Of a stretch of DNA of 64,000 nt, positions 14,200-26,160 are shown in pieces; within the stretch, counting starts at the first letter, position 1; the number at the start of each line of letters is the position of its first letter. The translations under genes and the position numbers were made by a program. The notes under the pieces are model-generated. The model worked only from the letters and a program-made list of their open reading frames with translations. It was not told the DNA's origin and did no database searches. The stretch comes from Argyresthia goedartella (Eukaryota; Arthropoda; Insecta; Lepidoptera; Argyresthiidae), in contig OX463816.1 of assembly GCA_949825045.1 (NCBI GenBank), positions 14,007,579 through 14,071,578 of the forward strand. The letters run 5' to 3'.

Positions 14200-14538
14200 T
14201 TACATCTCTTTTTCTAATCCTATATCATTGGATACTGTGTATTCATTTTCTTGTTTATGAACATATTTTAAGACATAATTTTTCCTTTCGATGTCACAAT
14301 TTTCCAGTACTTTTTTGCTAGTTCTCGTGCTTGAGAATGGAATATCGGATTTCTCCTTTTTATATAGACGAAGACCGGCCGATGCCATTTCAAATCCAGT
14401 AGTACAAGTGCAAGCTTCAACGTCATCGAAATCGATAAACAGGGTCGATGCGGACTTGCACTGCACTATGACAGGGCCTTTGCGGGTGTGCGGGATGTCA
14501 CCAGCTCCACGAATTCCCCTTTCCCCTCTGGCCATCAA
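14200..14538 (-). other. Unrecognised 112-codon open frame
   Basis: Its composition is protein-like (KGPVIVQCKSASTLFIDFDD, VEACTCTTGFEMASAGLRLY) and it is the only such stretch in this part without obvious repeat character. I do not recognise a family. No splice sites, promoter or poly(A) signal settle whether it is a gene, an exon or a remnant. Confidence 0.2.
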
Positions 14539-14576
14539 TCCGGACTTGGACTATACACATCCCAAACAATAAGAAA

Positions 14577-14708
14577 CATCTACACAGCGGAAGTGTCAAA
14601 ATGATATCAACATGCATGTTGACGCACAGGATTTCATCATACTTTTGTCACTATAACTGTGTAGATACATATTTCTAGTTGTCATCATTAACAAATAGAA
14701 ATATGTAT
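14577..14708. repeat. Two adjacent fold-backs
   Basis: Imperfect arms ATCTACACAG...CTGTGTAGAT span 14577-14670. Directly beside them, perfect 14-nt arms GATACATATTTCTA and its inverse span about 14663-14709. Likely a small MITE with a second palindrome at its edge. Confidence 0.6.
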
Positions 14709-14809
14709 CATAAATAAATATTACAGTAGACATATTTATTTGAGTATCTTGCATGCTCACACATTCACTTTATGAAATATCTCCAGTATAACTTTCATAC
14801 GTAGTAAGT

Positions 14810-15089
14810 GGGCCTACGCACTAAGACGGTTGCGGTAACGGCTAGCCGCCGCACGGCAGTCCGCGTCCAATAATATGTATGAATAATAATAATTCTATAC
14901 GCACTACGCGTCTATAAATAGTTTGTGGTTGCCCGCTTATTGCGGATCGGTAGGCCGTACATTTACAAATGATTCTATCAAACCAGGAACCGCGACATTT
15001 ACATTCGCCCGGTTTAGCCGCGATTGCAACCGCGTCCTGCGGCCAGCCGAGCCGCTAGCCGCAACCGCAACCGCCTAGTGCGTAGGCCC
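14810..15089. mobile_element. 280-bp fold-back MITE
   Basis: The ends GGGCCTACGCACTA...GGCTAGC (14810-14846) and its inverse (15054-15089) match at about 33 of 37 positions. The interior is rich in CCGC. No gene. Confidence 0.85.
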
Positions 15090-15185
15090 CCTAAGGAGTA
15101 GTAACTACATTAAAATATTTCATACTACAGGATTTGGATTCGGCAATCAACTATTTGAGTTAGACTCTTGTTTTGTTTCAAACAT

Positions 15186-16427
15186 TGTCGTGTGAGGATA
15201 CGAACCTAACCAGAACCTAACAGAAAACAACAACCAGGATAAAATTTAGAGTGACAGTTTATTGGTTATTTACAGTGAAGTAATTTAAAAAAATGAAAGG
15301 AAGATGAGGATGAATGAGATGAGACAGGTTTTATAAAATACAGATGTCTGGATAGAAAGAAGGAAGCGGAGAACACGGAGAGAAGTAGACCGGTGGGGCG
15401 ATGACCAGGATGCAGGTGTATTTGTTGTTGTAGATGTTGTTGAAATCGTCGTTGTAGGAACGTTAGCGGCGTACTTGTAGCTACGGCTCGCTGGATCCCG
15501 TTGTAGAAATCGTCGTTGTAGGAACGGTAGCGGCGTACTTGTAGCTACGGCTCGCTGGATCCCGTTGTAGAAATCGTCGTTGTAGGAACGGTAGCGGCGT
15601 ACTTGTAGTTACGGCTCGCAGGATCCCGTTGTAGAAGGTTATTTGAAGATTTGAAGGAGTTTGAAGGCTCGCAGGATCCCGTTGTAGAAGGTTATTTGAA
15701 GATTTGAAGGAGTTTGAAGGCTCGCAGGATCCCGGGGTAGTGCGACCCCGGGATAAGGCCTTTAAGTGGTACTTCCAGTTCAGAAGCTGACGTGAGACTC
15801 CAGAATTTCAGAAATGTTCCGCTTTTATACCCTTTTTGGAGAGTTCTAAAAATTATTTAAATTAAACGTAATTTTTGTGAGTGGCCAAGAGAGAAAGACT
15901 ATTTTTGTAAAAGTATTGAAGTAAACATATCAGACCGCTAACGAGTTTGAATGGGCATTGCCATAACAACCAGATAAACAAAGGCATCAACAGATGTCAA
16001 AGTTTAGTTTCAGGCTCGTAATACGGTAAACAATGAAAAAACCAAGAAGTAAATTACATAACCGCGAAAGGAAAAAAGGTAGCGCACCAGCGCGCACGAA
16101 GCCCGAGATTGCAGAGTTTCGGAGAAAGCCTATTACAAGGTCACCAAAGGTAAGCCCCTTCGCTATCGATTTAGAAGTGCTAATAACATGAAAATGCAGA
16201 GCGAAATTGATTTGTTAATGTGTTCTTATGGTTTAAAACGTTACAGGGTCCTATGGAAATAAAGGTGATACCCAATATCAGACGGTACAGCTAAGCAAGA
16301 ATATAGCTGAACAGCATGAAACCATGACAGAGCAAGGTACCCTGAAGGACAAACAAAAAAGACTGATGGTGGAGCTGGAGCTAAGGGATAGGAAGCAAGA
16401 ATAACATGTAAGTAGCATATCACTACA
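15186..16427 (-). repeat. Gypsy 3' LTR
   Basis: 1,242 bp, near-identical to 21861-23154 apart from one missing 53-bp unit and a few substitutions. The polypurine tract lies directly next to it on the internal side. Confidence 0.93.
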
Positions 16428-16982
16428 TTATCCCCCCGACCCTGGAAAAATTTTTGACTCAGCAAAAATGTTGATATGTACAAAAATAAACCAGAAAAAC
16501 ACAGCTTTGCAGAAACAGACATCACCAGGCAAAATCAGATATACCATCACTTACATTCATCATCTTCATTCAGGTAAGGGTGGAGTTCACATTCAATGAC
16601 TACCACTCTAAAAATGTGTTTTCAAAAGGACATTCAGGCTTACTTAAGGAGTTGTCATCCGCTCCTGCGTGGAAAAAAAATAAGTGGAGGTAAAGAGAAA
16701 CAAATTAATCCTAAGGTAGCTTTAGTCGCTACGACTTAAGACAAGATTAAGAGCGGCCAGAGCGGTAGAGCTCGAAGCCAGAGATCAGCCACATCGCCAA
16801 CGAGATGTGTCTGAAATAAAGATTAAAAAAATAGGTGAAGACTAACCAACGAAAATTCGAGGTCCTAAAGTAAAATGTGTTGAAGAACACTGGATTGAAG
16901 GAAGAAATAAAATAATAAGGTGAAAATGATGGTGATATTTATACATATATACAAAGTAACAGTTAATAGAAGTTAAGAAAAT

Positions 16983-19900
16983 TTAGGATTTAATGTCTTT
17001 AAGGTGCCACTTGCCTCTAACTCCGTTAGGGTCTTCTAAAATGTATACTAATGGTGAAAGTTTGGTTATTATTTTACACTTAACGAATTTAGGGGCAAGT
17101 TTAGCACTAAAGTATGCGCCAGCATTGCTTAAAACATGGTTTTTACGCCAAACAGTATCTCCCACATAAAATTCTTTAAAAGTCCGGTGAAGATCATAGC
17201 GAGCGCTATTTTTAGCGTGAGCTATGTGAAGTTTAGTTTGAACTCTGTGAAAGATAGATGAGAGGAGACCAGCATTAGACGCGTAAATATCACGAGGCAT
17301 AAATATCAATTCTTCGAGATTCTGAGTTGGAGTATAGAAGGAACCACAAGGTATTGTTTCCCTACCAAAGACTAAAAAGTTTGGAGTAAAGCCAGTAGCA
17401 ACGTTTGTAGCGCTGTTCATTGCGAACTGAATCTTAGTAAGATGGTTGTCCCAGGATCTATGATCGTCTCCTACTAGGGATGCTAGAGCTGTAATAATCG
17501 TACTATTAAATTTCTCTGTAGGATTAACCTGAGGACAATATAAAGCTGTGTGAAAAATACAAGGAACTTTATAAGAATTTAAGAATGAGTGGAATTCTCG
17601 CGACTGAAATTGAACAGCGTTGTCCATTATTATAGTTTGGGGAATGCCATGAACAAGAAACACTGAATTTTCCAAGACATTAATGATATTAGCTGAAGTA
17701 GCCCGTTTAAGGGGAAAAATCATAGTATATTTAGTAAAATTGCAGTTAATTACCAGAATATACTGATTTCTCCTCCGGGTCATAGGCAATGGACCCATAA
17801 GATCCAAGGATATAGTTTGAAAAGGTCTGGAGCAAAGTTTAGGTTTACCCATAAGACCATAGGGAGAATGATTAGGGTGTTTGTAGGTTAAGCAGATTTC
17901 ACATGTCGAGATTAAATTGGCAATGTCCTTAAACATACCGGGCCAATAGTATTTTAAAGATATTTTCTTGAATGTTTTGAAGATACCAAGGTGGAGTTCT
18001 GAAGGGGAACCATGGCTAACTTCAATAAGAGCATGTCTATCTTGTGGCAGTGGAACTTCTTTCCAAATAAAGTCGTCGTTTAGACAATTGGAAGAATGGA
18101 TGCAGCGGTAAAGTTTGTTATCCCTGATAGTGTAGTTGGGATATGCGTCTGGGTTGTTGGAGCATCCGAGAAAAATCTTGTTGTAGTGTTCAAGTTCACG
18201 ATCAGATGGTTCTTTAATCGTGAAAGGATGTACACCTTGAGGTGGAGTTTCTTGTGTATCAGGACGTTCTTTATTCTTATGCCTTGATAAAAAGTCAGGA
18301 ACAACGTTATCCTTCCCTTTTTTATGTTTCAGGACAAAATTAAAACATGATAAGCGTAGAGTCCAGCGAGCAAGTCTTCCAGATGGATTCGATAAGTTCT
18401 GAATCCATTTAAGTGCAGCGTGGTCAGTATATATTGTAAATTCCTTACCATTGTCTAGGTAACATCTTCAATGTTCTAGCGCAGTTATTACAGCTAATGT
18501 TTCTCTTTCAGTAGTTGAGTAGTTTTGTTGATTTTTGTTTAGTGCTTTACTCATGTAAGCAATCACGACTTCTTTGTCATCTTGATGTTGAGTAAGCATT
18601 GCTCCTATGCCATAATTTGATGCATCACAATGTACAGAGAAGGGTAGTTCGAAGTTAGGGCAAGCAAGGACAGGAGCAGTTACCAAAGCTTCTTTAAGTT
18701 TCTCGAAAGCAGCTGCAGCCTTGGAATTCCATAAAAATTTAGGAGCGTTCTTCCCGGAACAGGTTAGGTGGTTGAGTGGAGAGGCGATAGTGCTGAAGTT
18801 TGGAATGAATCTTCTAAACCAGCTGCAGGTGCCTATGAATCTTCGAACTTCTTTTCTGCAAGTAGGTACAGGATATTCTAGAATAGCCTTTATTTTATCT
18901 GGATCAGCACGTAGACCATACTCGTCCACTAAAAAACCAAGGTATTTCAGTTCTTTCCTGAAGAATTGACTCTTTTCAAAGTTAATAGTCAGATTAGCAT
19001 TTGAAAGTTTTTCCAGAACTTTCATGAGAAGCGATATGTGCTCCTCAAAAGTCTCGCTAATAATAATGATGTCATCCAGATAGCAAAATACCTTGTTCTC
19101 AAATTCAGGAGTAAATAGAGTATCCATTAATCTTTGTTGAGTTGCAGGTGAGTTAGTGAGACCAAAAGGCATTACTTTGAATCTGAACATACCTCTTCCA
19201 GGAACATAAAATGCTGTCTTATCTCTATCAGCAGTATTCAAGGGAATCTCCCAAAATGCTTTCGCAATGTCGATGCTTGATAAGTGTTTGGCATTTCTCA
19301 GGTTGTCCAAAATTTCGCTTATTAGAGGCATACTATAAGCATCACGACGTGTAACTGAGTTAAGCTTCCTGCTATCTACGCAGAAACGCCATTCCCCATT
19401 CTTCTTTGGAGTGATGAGGACTGGAGATAACCATGGACTTTCGCATTTTTCAATGACGTTCCATCCCAGCATCTTGTCAACTTCATTAACTAAAGCCTTT
19501 TGTTTTTCAGGAGACAGTCTGTAACATCTTTGTTTGATCGGAAGAGAATCACCAGTGTCAATCTTGTGGGTGATTAAGTGTGTGTTTCCCAGAACACCTT
19601 TTTCTTCAAAAGAGATTGTCTTGAAGCGTTGGATGATGTCATTAGTGATGTTCTTTTGATTAGGAGTTAAATGCTCATAAGGTAAAACTTTAATATCTTT
19701 AGTGTCGATAGCAAAGCATTTAGGATCTGTAAAGTTAAGAGAAGTTAAAACACTAGGTAGAAGATTAAATTTTCTCCAAAAGTCGATACCTAGTATTAGA
19801 GAAGGGAATATTTCAGGGAAAACATAAGCTTTAATCAAGTGAGTTTCGTTATTGAAATGGACAGGTAAGTCAAAATAACCCAAGGAATTAATTTTTTGAT

Positions 19901-20191
19901 TATTAGCAGTAGAGACAGTAATAATATCTGACTTGAAAAGTTTGCAGCCCAGTTTAAGAATTTCCAAGTGAGAATTATTACCCAGAATAGTTACTGAGCT
20001 GCCAGAATCTAGTAAACCAGATAAAGTGAAGTCATAAATTTTGACATTAACGAATGGACGATTAAGATCTTGTTCTTTGGAGTAGAGTGTAGAAGAGATT
20101 TTGTAGCAAGCAAAGAAGTTTTGAATTGTTTTGTGCCAATTAGTCCACTCGTCCTTATCAAAATTTGAGTTACTCTTCAAGTCAGCAGTTA
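16983..20191 (-). pseudogene. Gypsy pol (protease, RT, RNase H, integrase) with one nonsense codon
   Basis: One frame from the gag stop to 16983, interrupted only by TGA at 18470-18468 inside RNase H, where Trp is expected. Protease: LLDSGSS. RT: WRFCVDSRKLN, DIAKAFWEIPL and YLDD about 370 codons in. RNase H begins HCDASNYGIGA. After the stop the frame stays open through the rest of RNase H, an HHCC finger ending CEICLTYK, and the integrase core with ISLDLMGPLP, IIMDNAVQF and NPTEKFNST. The integrase C-terminal domain ends the frame. There is no ATG near its start, which fits translation by frameshift. Confidence 0.92.
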
Positions 20192-20198
20192 GTTTTTT
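20189..20198 (-). promoter_or_regulatory. Candidate -1 ribosomal frameshift site (gag to pol)
   Basis: In the gag frame the codons read (AC)A AAA AAC TAA. A AAA AAC is a canonical X XXY YYZ slippery heptamer (20198-20192), and TAA is the gag stop. A -1 slip enters the pol frame, which is open from here. I could not establish a downstream pseudoknot or stem. Confidence 0.75.
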
Positions 20199-21604
20199 GT
20201 ACTAGTATTAGGTTTGGGAGAACAAGTAGGGCACTCTGCAGTTTTAACACCCTTAAGACCACATCTGAAACAAATCACGAATCGTGGTTGAGTGCAACTG
20301 TTCAAAGTATGACCCAGTTTACGACAGCGAACGCAAAAAGAACTTTCTTGGGGAGCTGCAGTTTGAGAGAGACTATTAACTTGTCTAGAAGGGTATTTGT
20401 AGGTTGGAGTGAATTTATTCATGAAGGGAGGAGAAGGTCGTGAGTTATTAGAAGAGTTTGGAGAGTCAACTGAACTTGAAGTGGAATGCTTGTAGTTGAA
20501 TTCCGAAACATGAGGACTTTGTTGCAAATTTGGTTCTTTAAATTGTTTGTCTCTGTCTAGGAACTTTTCGTAGTTTTGGCAAGTGGCCAGAAGAGAATCG
20601 ATAGAGTCAATGTCTTTTAGAGCTACGAAGACTGAATAACATGGGCGAATATTTCTCAAAATAATCTCCAATTGTTCTGTTTCAGAAAGTCTTTTTGAAA
20701 GGCGAGCGAACATTCCAGACATGATGGATATAAAGATGACGATAGGTTCATCACGACCTTGAGTACGATTCCTAATCGCTTCTAAAAGTTTATGATCATA
20801 ATCAAAACCACCAAAGTCTTTGATTAGTAAAGAAGAAAGTTCGTTGCAAGTTAAGTTTGGATTCTGATTATATTTAAATCTGAACCAATGAAGGGCATTG
20901 TCGGTGAAGATTTCGAACGCCTGAGAAATCAATAAGTCCCTGGACAAGCCACGAGCTAAGCTATATTCTTCAAGTTTTTGAAGAAAGGATCTTGGACAGC
21001 TTTTACCATTGAAGGTGTGTCTTTTCAGATCTTTGAAGACGTTAGTTGGAGGGAAAGATTGAGGTGGTGGTGGACGATACGGGGTATGGGTCTGGACAGA
21101 AGTTTGAGAAACAAGAGGGGGTTCCGTGACAGTCGGTTCAGCAGGAAGGTCCAGTGATGGAGAGTGATTTGCAGTTGAAGGTGGAGCCAAGGATCCGAAC
21201 TGTTTAGAAATATCGTCAAATTTCAACTTCAAAGTATCGAAACTAGCTTTAGAGTCTGGATATAAGTCTGTATCTATTCGCTCTAATCTGTAAAAAACAT
21301 GATTAATAAAAGTTTCTATTAATCGCAAGTATTTGGTTTCACCTTGTAAAAATTTTTCAATTTTACAATCCAGGTAAGTCAGAGTAGAACCAATTTGAGA
21401 CAAGTCATCCTCAATCGGAACTGGAGAAGTCAGAATATCTTCGGGGTGAGAATTCGCAACTAAATGCAAAACCTGTTTTTTAAGAAGCAAAACAGTATTC
21501 GCTGGTTCCTCACATCTAATCTTTACTTCGTATTCGAGCTCGGCCTTGTTAAGGAATTCGTACTTAATAACCTTTTCCATTGTTATAGTTAAGTGTAGAG
21601 TCAA
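20189..21604 (-). CDS. Gypsy gag
   Basis: 471 codons; a second ATG eight codons in (21580) may be the true start. The middle contains a capsid-like stretch (FNGKSCPRSFLQKLEEY, LTCNELSSLLIKDF). Near the C-terminus is a CCHC knuckle, CVRCRKLGHTLNSC. A second one, CFRCGLKGVKTAEC, has Val where His is expected. The frame ends TAA directly after the slippery heptamer AAAAAAC. Confidence 0.93.
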   Translation of the reverse strand: MTLHLTITMEKVIKYEFLNKAELEYEVKIRCEEPANTVLLLKKQVLHLVANSHPEDILTSPVPIEDDLSQIGSTLTYLDCKIEKFLQGETKYLRLIETFINHVFYRLERIDTDLYPDSKASFDTLKLKFDDISKQFGSLAPPSTANHSPSLDLPAEPTVTEPPLVSQTSVQTHTPYRPPPPQSFPPTNVFKDLKRHTFNGKSCPRSFLQKLEEYSLARGLSRDLLISQAFEIFTDNALHWFRFKYNQNPNLTCNELSSLLIKDFGGFDYDHKLLEAIRNRTQGRDEPIVIFISIMSGMFARLSKRLSETEQLEIILRNIRPCYSVFVALKDIDSIDSLLATCQNYEKFLDRDKQFKEPNLQQSPHVSEFNYKHSTSSSVDSPNSSNNSRPSPPFMNKFTPTYKYPSRQVNSLSQTAAPQESSFCVRCRKLGHTLNSCTQPRFVICFRCGLKGVKTAECPTCSPKPNTSTKN

Positions 21605-21860
21605 GTGTTATAGTTAAGTGTATAGTTAAGTGTTATAGAACTGAAGTGAAGTGAAGTGAAGTAATGTTAGTTAAATGTAGGCCTAAATATAATCCAGATG
21701 AGTTGAAAAACTAGATGAAGTTTTGTTTTAGAATTTAGAAAATGTGAAAAGGATGAATGGATAAAGATTTAAGAGTGAAAGAGAAAGCAAATCAAAGAGA
21801 AAGAGGCAAGGCGCAGAAAAGGTGAAGAGTGGAGAAGAACTTTTACGTTGGGCGCCAAAA

Positions 21861-23154
21861 TGTCGTGTGAGGATACGAACCTAACCAGAACCTAACAGAA
21901 AACAACAACCAGGATAAAATTTAGAGTGACAGTTTATTGGTTATTTACAGTGAAGTAATTTAAAAAAATGAAAGAAAGATGAGGATGAATGAGATGAGAC
22001 AGGTTTTATAAAATACAGATGTCTGGATAGAAAGAAGGAAGCGGAGAACACGGAGAGAAGTAGACCGGTGGGGCGATGACCAGGATGCAGGTGTATTTGT
22101 TGTTGTAGATGTTGTTGAAATCGTCTTGTAGGAACGGTAGCGGCGTACTTGTAGCTACGGCTCGCTGGATCCCGTTGTAGAAATCGTCGTTGTAGGAACG
22201 GTAGCGGCGTACTTGTAGCTACGGCTCGCTGGATCCCGTTGTAGAAATCGTCGTTGTAGGAACGGTAGCGGCGTACTTGTAGTTACGGCTCGCAGGATCC
22301 CGTTGTAGAAGGTTATTTGAAGATTTGAAGGAGTTTGAAGGCTCGCAGGATCCCGTTGTAGAAGGTTATTTGAAGATTTGAAGGAGTTTGAAGGCTCGCA
22401 GGATCCCATTGTAGAAGGTTATTTGAAGATTTGAAGGAGTTTGAAGGCTCGCAGGATCCCGGGGTAGTGCGTCCCCGGGATAAGGCCTTTAAGTGGTACT
22501 TCCAGTTCAGAAGCTGACGTGAGACTCCAGAATTTCAGAAATGTTCCGCTTTTATACCCTTTTTGGAGAGTTCTAAAAATTATTTAAATTAAACGTAATT
22601 TTTGTGAGTGGCCAAGAGAGAAAGAGTATTTTTGTAAAAGTATTGAAGTAAACATATCAGACCGCTAACGAGTTTGAATGGGCATTGCCATGACAACCAG
22701 ATAAACAAAGGCATCAACAGATGTCAAAGTTTAGTTTCAGGCTCGTAATACGGTAAACAATGAGAAAACCAAGAAGTAAATTACATAACCGCGAAAGGAA
22801 AAAAGGTAGCGCACCAGCGCGCACGAAGCCCGAGATTGCAGAGTTTCGGAGAAAGCCTATTACAAGGTCACCAAAGGTAAGCCCCTTCGCTATCGATTTA
22901 GAAGTGCTAATAACATGAAAATGCAGAGCGAAATTGATTTGTTAATGTGTTCTTATGGTTTAAAACGTTACAGGGTCCTATGGAAATAAAGGTGATACCC
23001 AATATCAGACGGTACAGCTAAGCAAGAATATAGCTGAACAGCATGAAAGCATGACAGAGCAAGGTACCCTGAAGGACAAACAAAAAAGACTGATGGTGGA
23101 GCTGGAGCTAAGGGATAGGAAGCAAGTATAACATGTAAGTAGCATAACACTACA
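21861..23154 (-). repeat. Gypsy 5' LTR
   Basis: 1,294 bp with TG...CA ends on the minus strand. It contains three 64-bp units (22123-22313 area) and three 53-bp units (22300-22465 area) in tandem. The other LTR has two of the 53-bp units. Confidence 0.93.
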
Positions 23155-23238
23155 ACATGTGTCACTCTGTCGACGATTATATCAAGAACTTCGTCCTGCC
23201 TAATGTCATCTTAGAAGGACATAATATACTTCACTGTT

Positions 23239-26160
23239 CCTGCCCAGGTTAAAAAAACTGGAGGTAAATTTTCTGCCCAGTGTTCTTTTAAATTGACATA
23301 TTCAAATTTCGTGCCTAGAATTCAAATTTGCCGCTTATTTGAGTTTTTGTTACTTTTGTTGTGATTTGTTGGTATGTTGGCAACAATGGAACCACCATTT
23401 TGTATTCCATAGACAAAAAACAGGTGTCAGTGCCGGCTTACAAACACAAGATGGCACGTCGCCCGAGACGAGGTAAGATTGAATCCATTTATTTTTATAT
23501 AATCCTGCACATTTATTTACTAAAAATATACCACAATATACATTTCAAGTTTAAGCATCTGTTAACACGGTCGAGTAATTATTTTTGTAATTCACTCATG
23601 AATATTTTTTTCCAAACTCGTGCCGTTATTATGTTCTTTTAGAATCTCATTGGGCAGATTGTCTTAACCTTTTGTATATTTTTCATAGATTTGAGGCTTA
23701 ACGAAATTGAAGATTTATTAGAAGATTCTGACGGCGGTGACTTCATCCCTTCAGACGAAGACTGTGATGATCCGAGATATAACCCCACAATTAGAAATGC
23801 TGAATCATCATCAGATTCAGACTCCACCGAATCAGAAGTGGAAACTGACGAAACTAACTCAAGAGGAGGCAGCAATCGTGGGCGAGGAATCAGAAGACCA
23901 TCTTCTTCTCTCTCGTGGAAGATCCCGTGGAAGATTCTGTGGCCAATCCCGAGGGCGATCCCGTGGAGGAAGACCAGGAGTCACAGCTTCATCATCGGGT
24001 TCGACCCAACAATGGTCCGAACAGGTATTTTCACCTAAATCGTTCAATTTAACCGAGCCTACCTACTTGCCTAACAACACAGCAGACTTCAAAATCACCG
24101 ATTATTTCAAGCATTACTTTGATGAGGAATTGTACGATATATTCGTAGAAAAGACCAATCAAACATCTGTAAGAATGACAGGAAATAGTTTAAATCTATC
24201 AGTAAAAGAACTGAAAACGTACTTTGCTCTGAGCATGATTATGGCCAGCATAGACTATCCGATCCTTCGAATGCTTTGGTCTAACAGATGGCGTATTCCT
24301 AAAGTGGCGGAAAACATGTCACGCAATCGATTCCAACAGTTACGGAACTCTCTGAAACTAGTCTTTGAAGATGATGTTTCTTCGGAAGAAAAGTCCAAAG
24401 ATAAACTGTACAAAATGCGCCTTTTGATTGACCGAATGCAAAGAGGTTGCCGTTTACAAAAGAAAGCCCAATCTATATCTATAGATGAGATGATCATTCC
24501 CTTCACGGGCTCCTGCAACATCAAGCAATTCTGTCCCGGAAAACCTAATCCCACAGGTTTAAAAGCTTTCGTGCTGGCAAATCCCGATGGCGTAGTCTGC
24601 GATTTCCACGTGTATCAGGGCGATACTACTTATCCTGATTATCAAAACACCAATCTTGGGCTGGCTGAAAAAGCTGTATTGACGCTTGCTGAGCAGTTAG
24701 TTCCGGGTCATTGTCTTTATTTTGATCGTTACTTCACATCACAGAAACTAGTTGACGAACTTAAAAGTAGGGGCATAGGGAGTACGGGAACACTGATGAA
24801 AAATCGTATCCCACGTGGATGTGACTTAAAAGATGACAAAATATTGAGATCGGAAGGGCGAGGCAGTTCTCACGTTTTGGTCAGACCTGATGGTGATTTA
24901 GCTGTCACGAAATGGTTTGATAATAAACCAGTGCTTTTCCTTTCATCCGTTGAAGCCAATGGTGACCCAGATACTTGTCAAAGGTGGTGGAAGAAAACTA
25001 AAAGGTACCTAACAGTTCCACGGCCACAGGTTGTTCGTGAATACAACCGTAATATGGGAGGAGTTGACTTAGCCGATCGTCTGCTTGCTGTTTGCCCTAA
25101 CAGATACAAGACAAAGAAATGGACCCAAAGATTCATTAGTCATATGTAAGACTTAGCTGTGAGTAATTCCTGGATCCAGAATAAAAAAGATCAACTTCAA
25201 AAAGGGATATCTCTGAAGAAAATTTTTATGCTACGCGAGTTTAAATTACACCTTGGTGAAGATTTAGCCGACGTACTCGTAGCTGAACAGAACTTACTGG
25301 ACCAAGAAAGCTCCGACGATTCTGGCCAGCAAGAAGCAGCTGCAACTTCACGTAAACGAGGAAAACCTACCGTGCCTCTCCCAGTTAAAAAAAGGCGCAT
25401 TCGTGACGCTAAACACATGCCAATTTTAGATGAAAAACAATCTAGATGTAGGTCGTGCCACTACAATAAAACACATTTTAAGTGTAGCATGTGTAATGTG
25501 TTTCTTTGTCTTACCAAAATCAGAAACTGCTATGTTGATTTTCATTCAGAAGTTTAACAATTTATTATCATGAGAAGATTTTTGTGCTTCGTTACCATGT
25601 GATTTTCTTTTTTTTGGTCGAAGTATTTTTGATTATGTTCATTTGTTGACACTGATAAGTATTATTTTATTTCTTGAGAGGTAAGACCTATTTTTGTAAT
25701 TTTTTTGTGACAAATAGAAAGTCAATGTGATTATTAGATTGTATGAAAATATCGGAGAGTTCCTATTTAAAGAAGACTGGTTAGTAACGTTTGCAACTAT
25801 AAATAGTTGTTTTCATCCTTTTTTAAGGCTGATTATGATAAATAAATAATTATTATAGAAACTTTTATGTTTTAATAAATTGTGCCCAATATACTCTAAA
25901 AAGGACAAATAAAAAACAAACTACTAACACAATTGTGCCCAATGTGATTTTAAGAGAACAAAACATATTGACTTGAAACCCATGAAAACCGATGAAGAAC
26001 CATTTTAATATACCCATAAAAATACAGAAAAAAATATTTCTATCATTAGGCCTGAATTAATTCGAAAATTTGTTCTGGGCAGAAAGCACATAAAATGTTT
26101 TGTCCTTTATGAATCACACCGGGCAGAAATATCTACATGTCAAAAAAAGGCTTGGGCAGG
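23239..26160 (+). mobile_element. piggyBac-like DNA transposon
   Basis: Imperfect inverted ends: TCCTGCCCA then TTCTGCCCagtgt on the left (from 23239), and the mirror image, ending TGGGCAGG, on the right (to 26160). They enclose a piggyBac transposase gene. The motif GTGCCCAAT recurs near the right end (about 25880 and 25930), as subterminal repeats do. No clear TTAA duplication is visible, so the exact borders are uncertain. It begins 80 bp from the Gypsy target duplication. Confidence 0.75.
23451..25557 (+). pseudogene. piggyBac transposase, spliced first exon, frameshift and nonsense codon
   Basis: The start ATGGCACGTCGCCC opens a 22-nt first exon (23451-23472) with donor G|GTAAGAT. A 216-nt intron ends TTTTTCATAG and the second exon starts at 23689. 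The N-terminus is acidic (EIEDLLEDSDGG). The frame shifts by one near 23900-23925 at a CT-rich run, entering an RGRSRG-rich stretch and the DDE domain: SIDEMIIPF, YFDRYFTS and GGVDLADRL supply the aspartates. TAA at 25147 interrupts the frame after FISHM. The same frame resumes to 25557 with the C-terminal cysteine finger (CRSCHYNKTHFKCSMC). One frameshift plus one nonsense codon make it inactive as read. Confidence 0.9.

Larger units (their letters stand above)
15186..23154 (-). mobile_element. Gypsy (Ty3-like) LTR retrotransposon, nearly full coding capacity
   Basis: 7,969 bp with 4-bp target duplication ACAT (15182-15185, 23155-23158), long LTRs (1,242 and 1,294 bp) and, on the minus strand, gag then pol. 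The primer-binding site TGGCGCCCAACG is at 21857-21846 and the polypurine tract GTCGGGGGGATAA at 16440-16428. There is no env frame: about 550 nt separate the integrase end from the 3' LTR. The LTRs differ mainly by one 53-bp repeat unit and scattered bases, so it is young. It lies in intergenic DNA downstream of Taf1. Confidence 0.96.

Noticed and set aside
16241..16525. 94-codon gene (also 22968-23165)
   Set aside because: It lies inside both Gypsy LTRs and is just LTR sequence.
18096..18287. Plus-strand frames opposite Gypsy pol (also 18721-18969, 20165-20443)
   Set aside because: They are antisense shadows of the protease-to-integrase frame.
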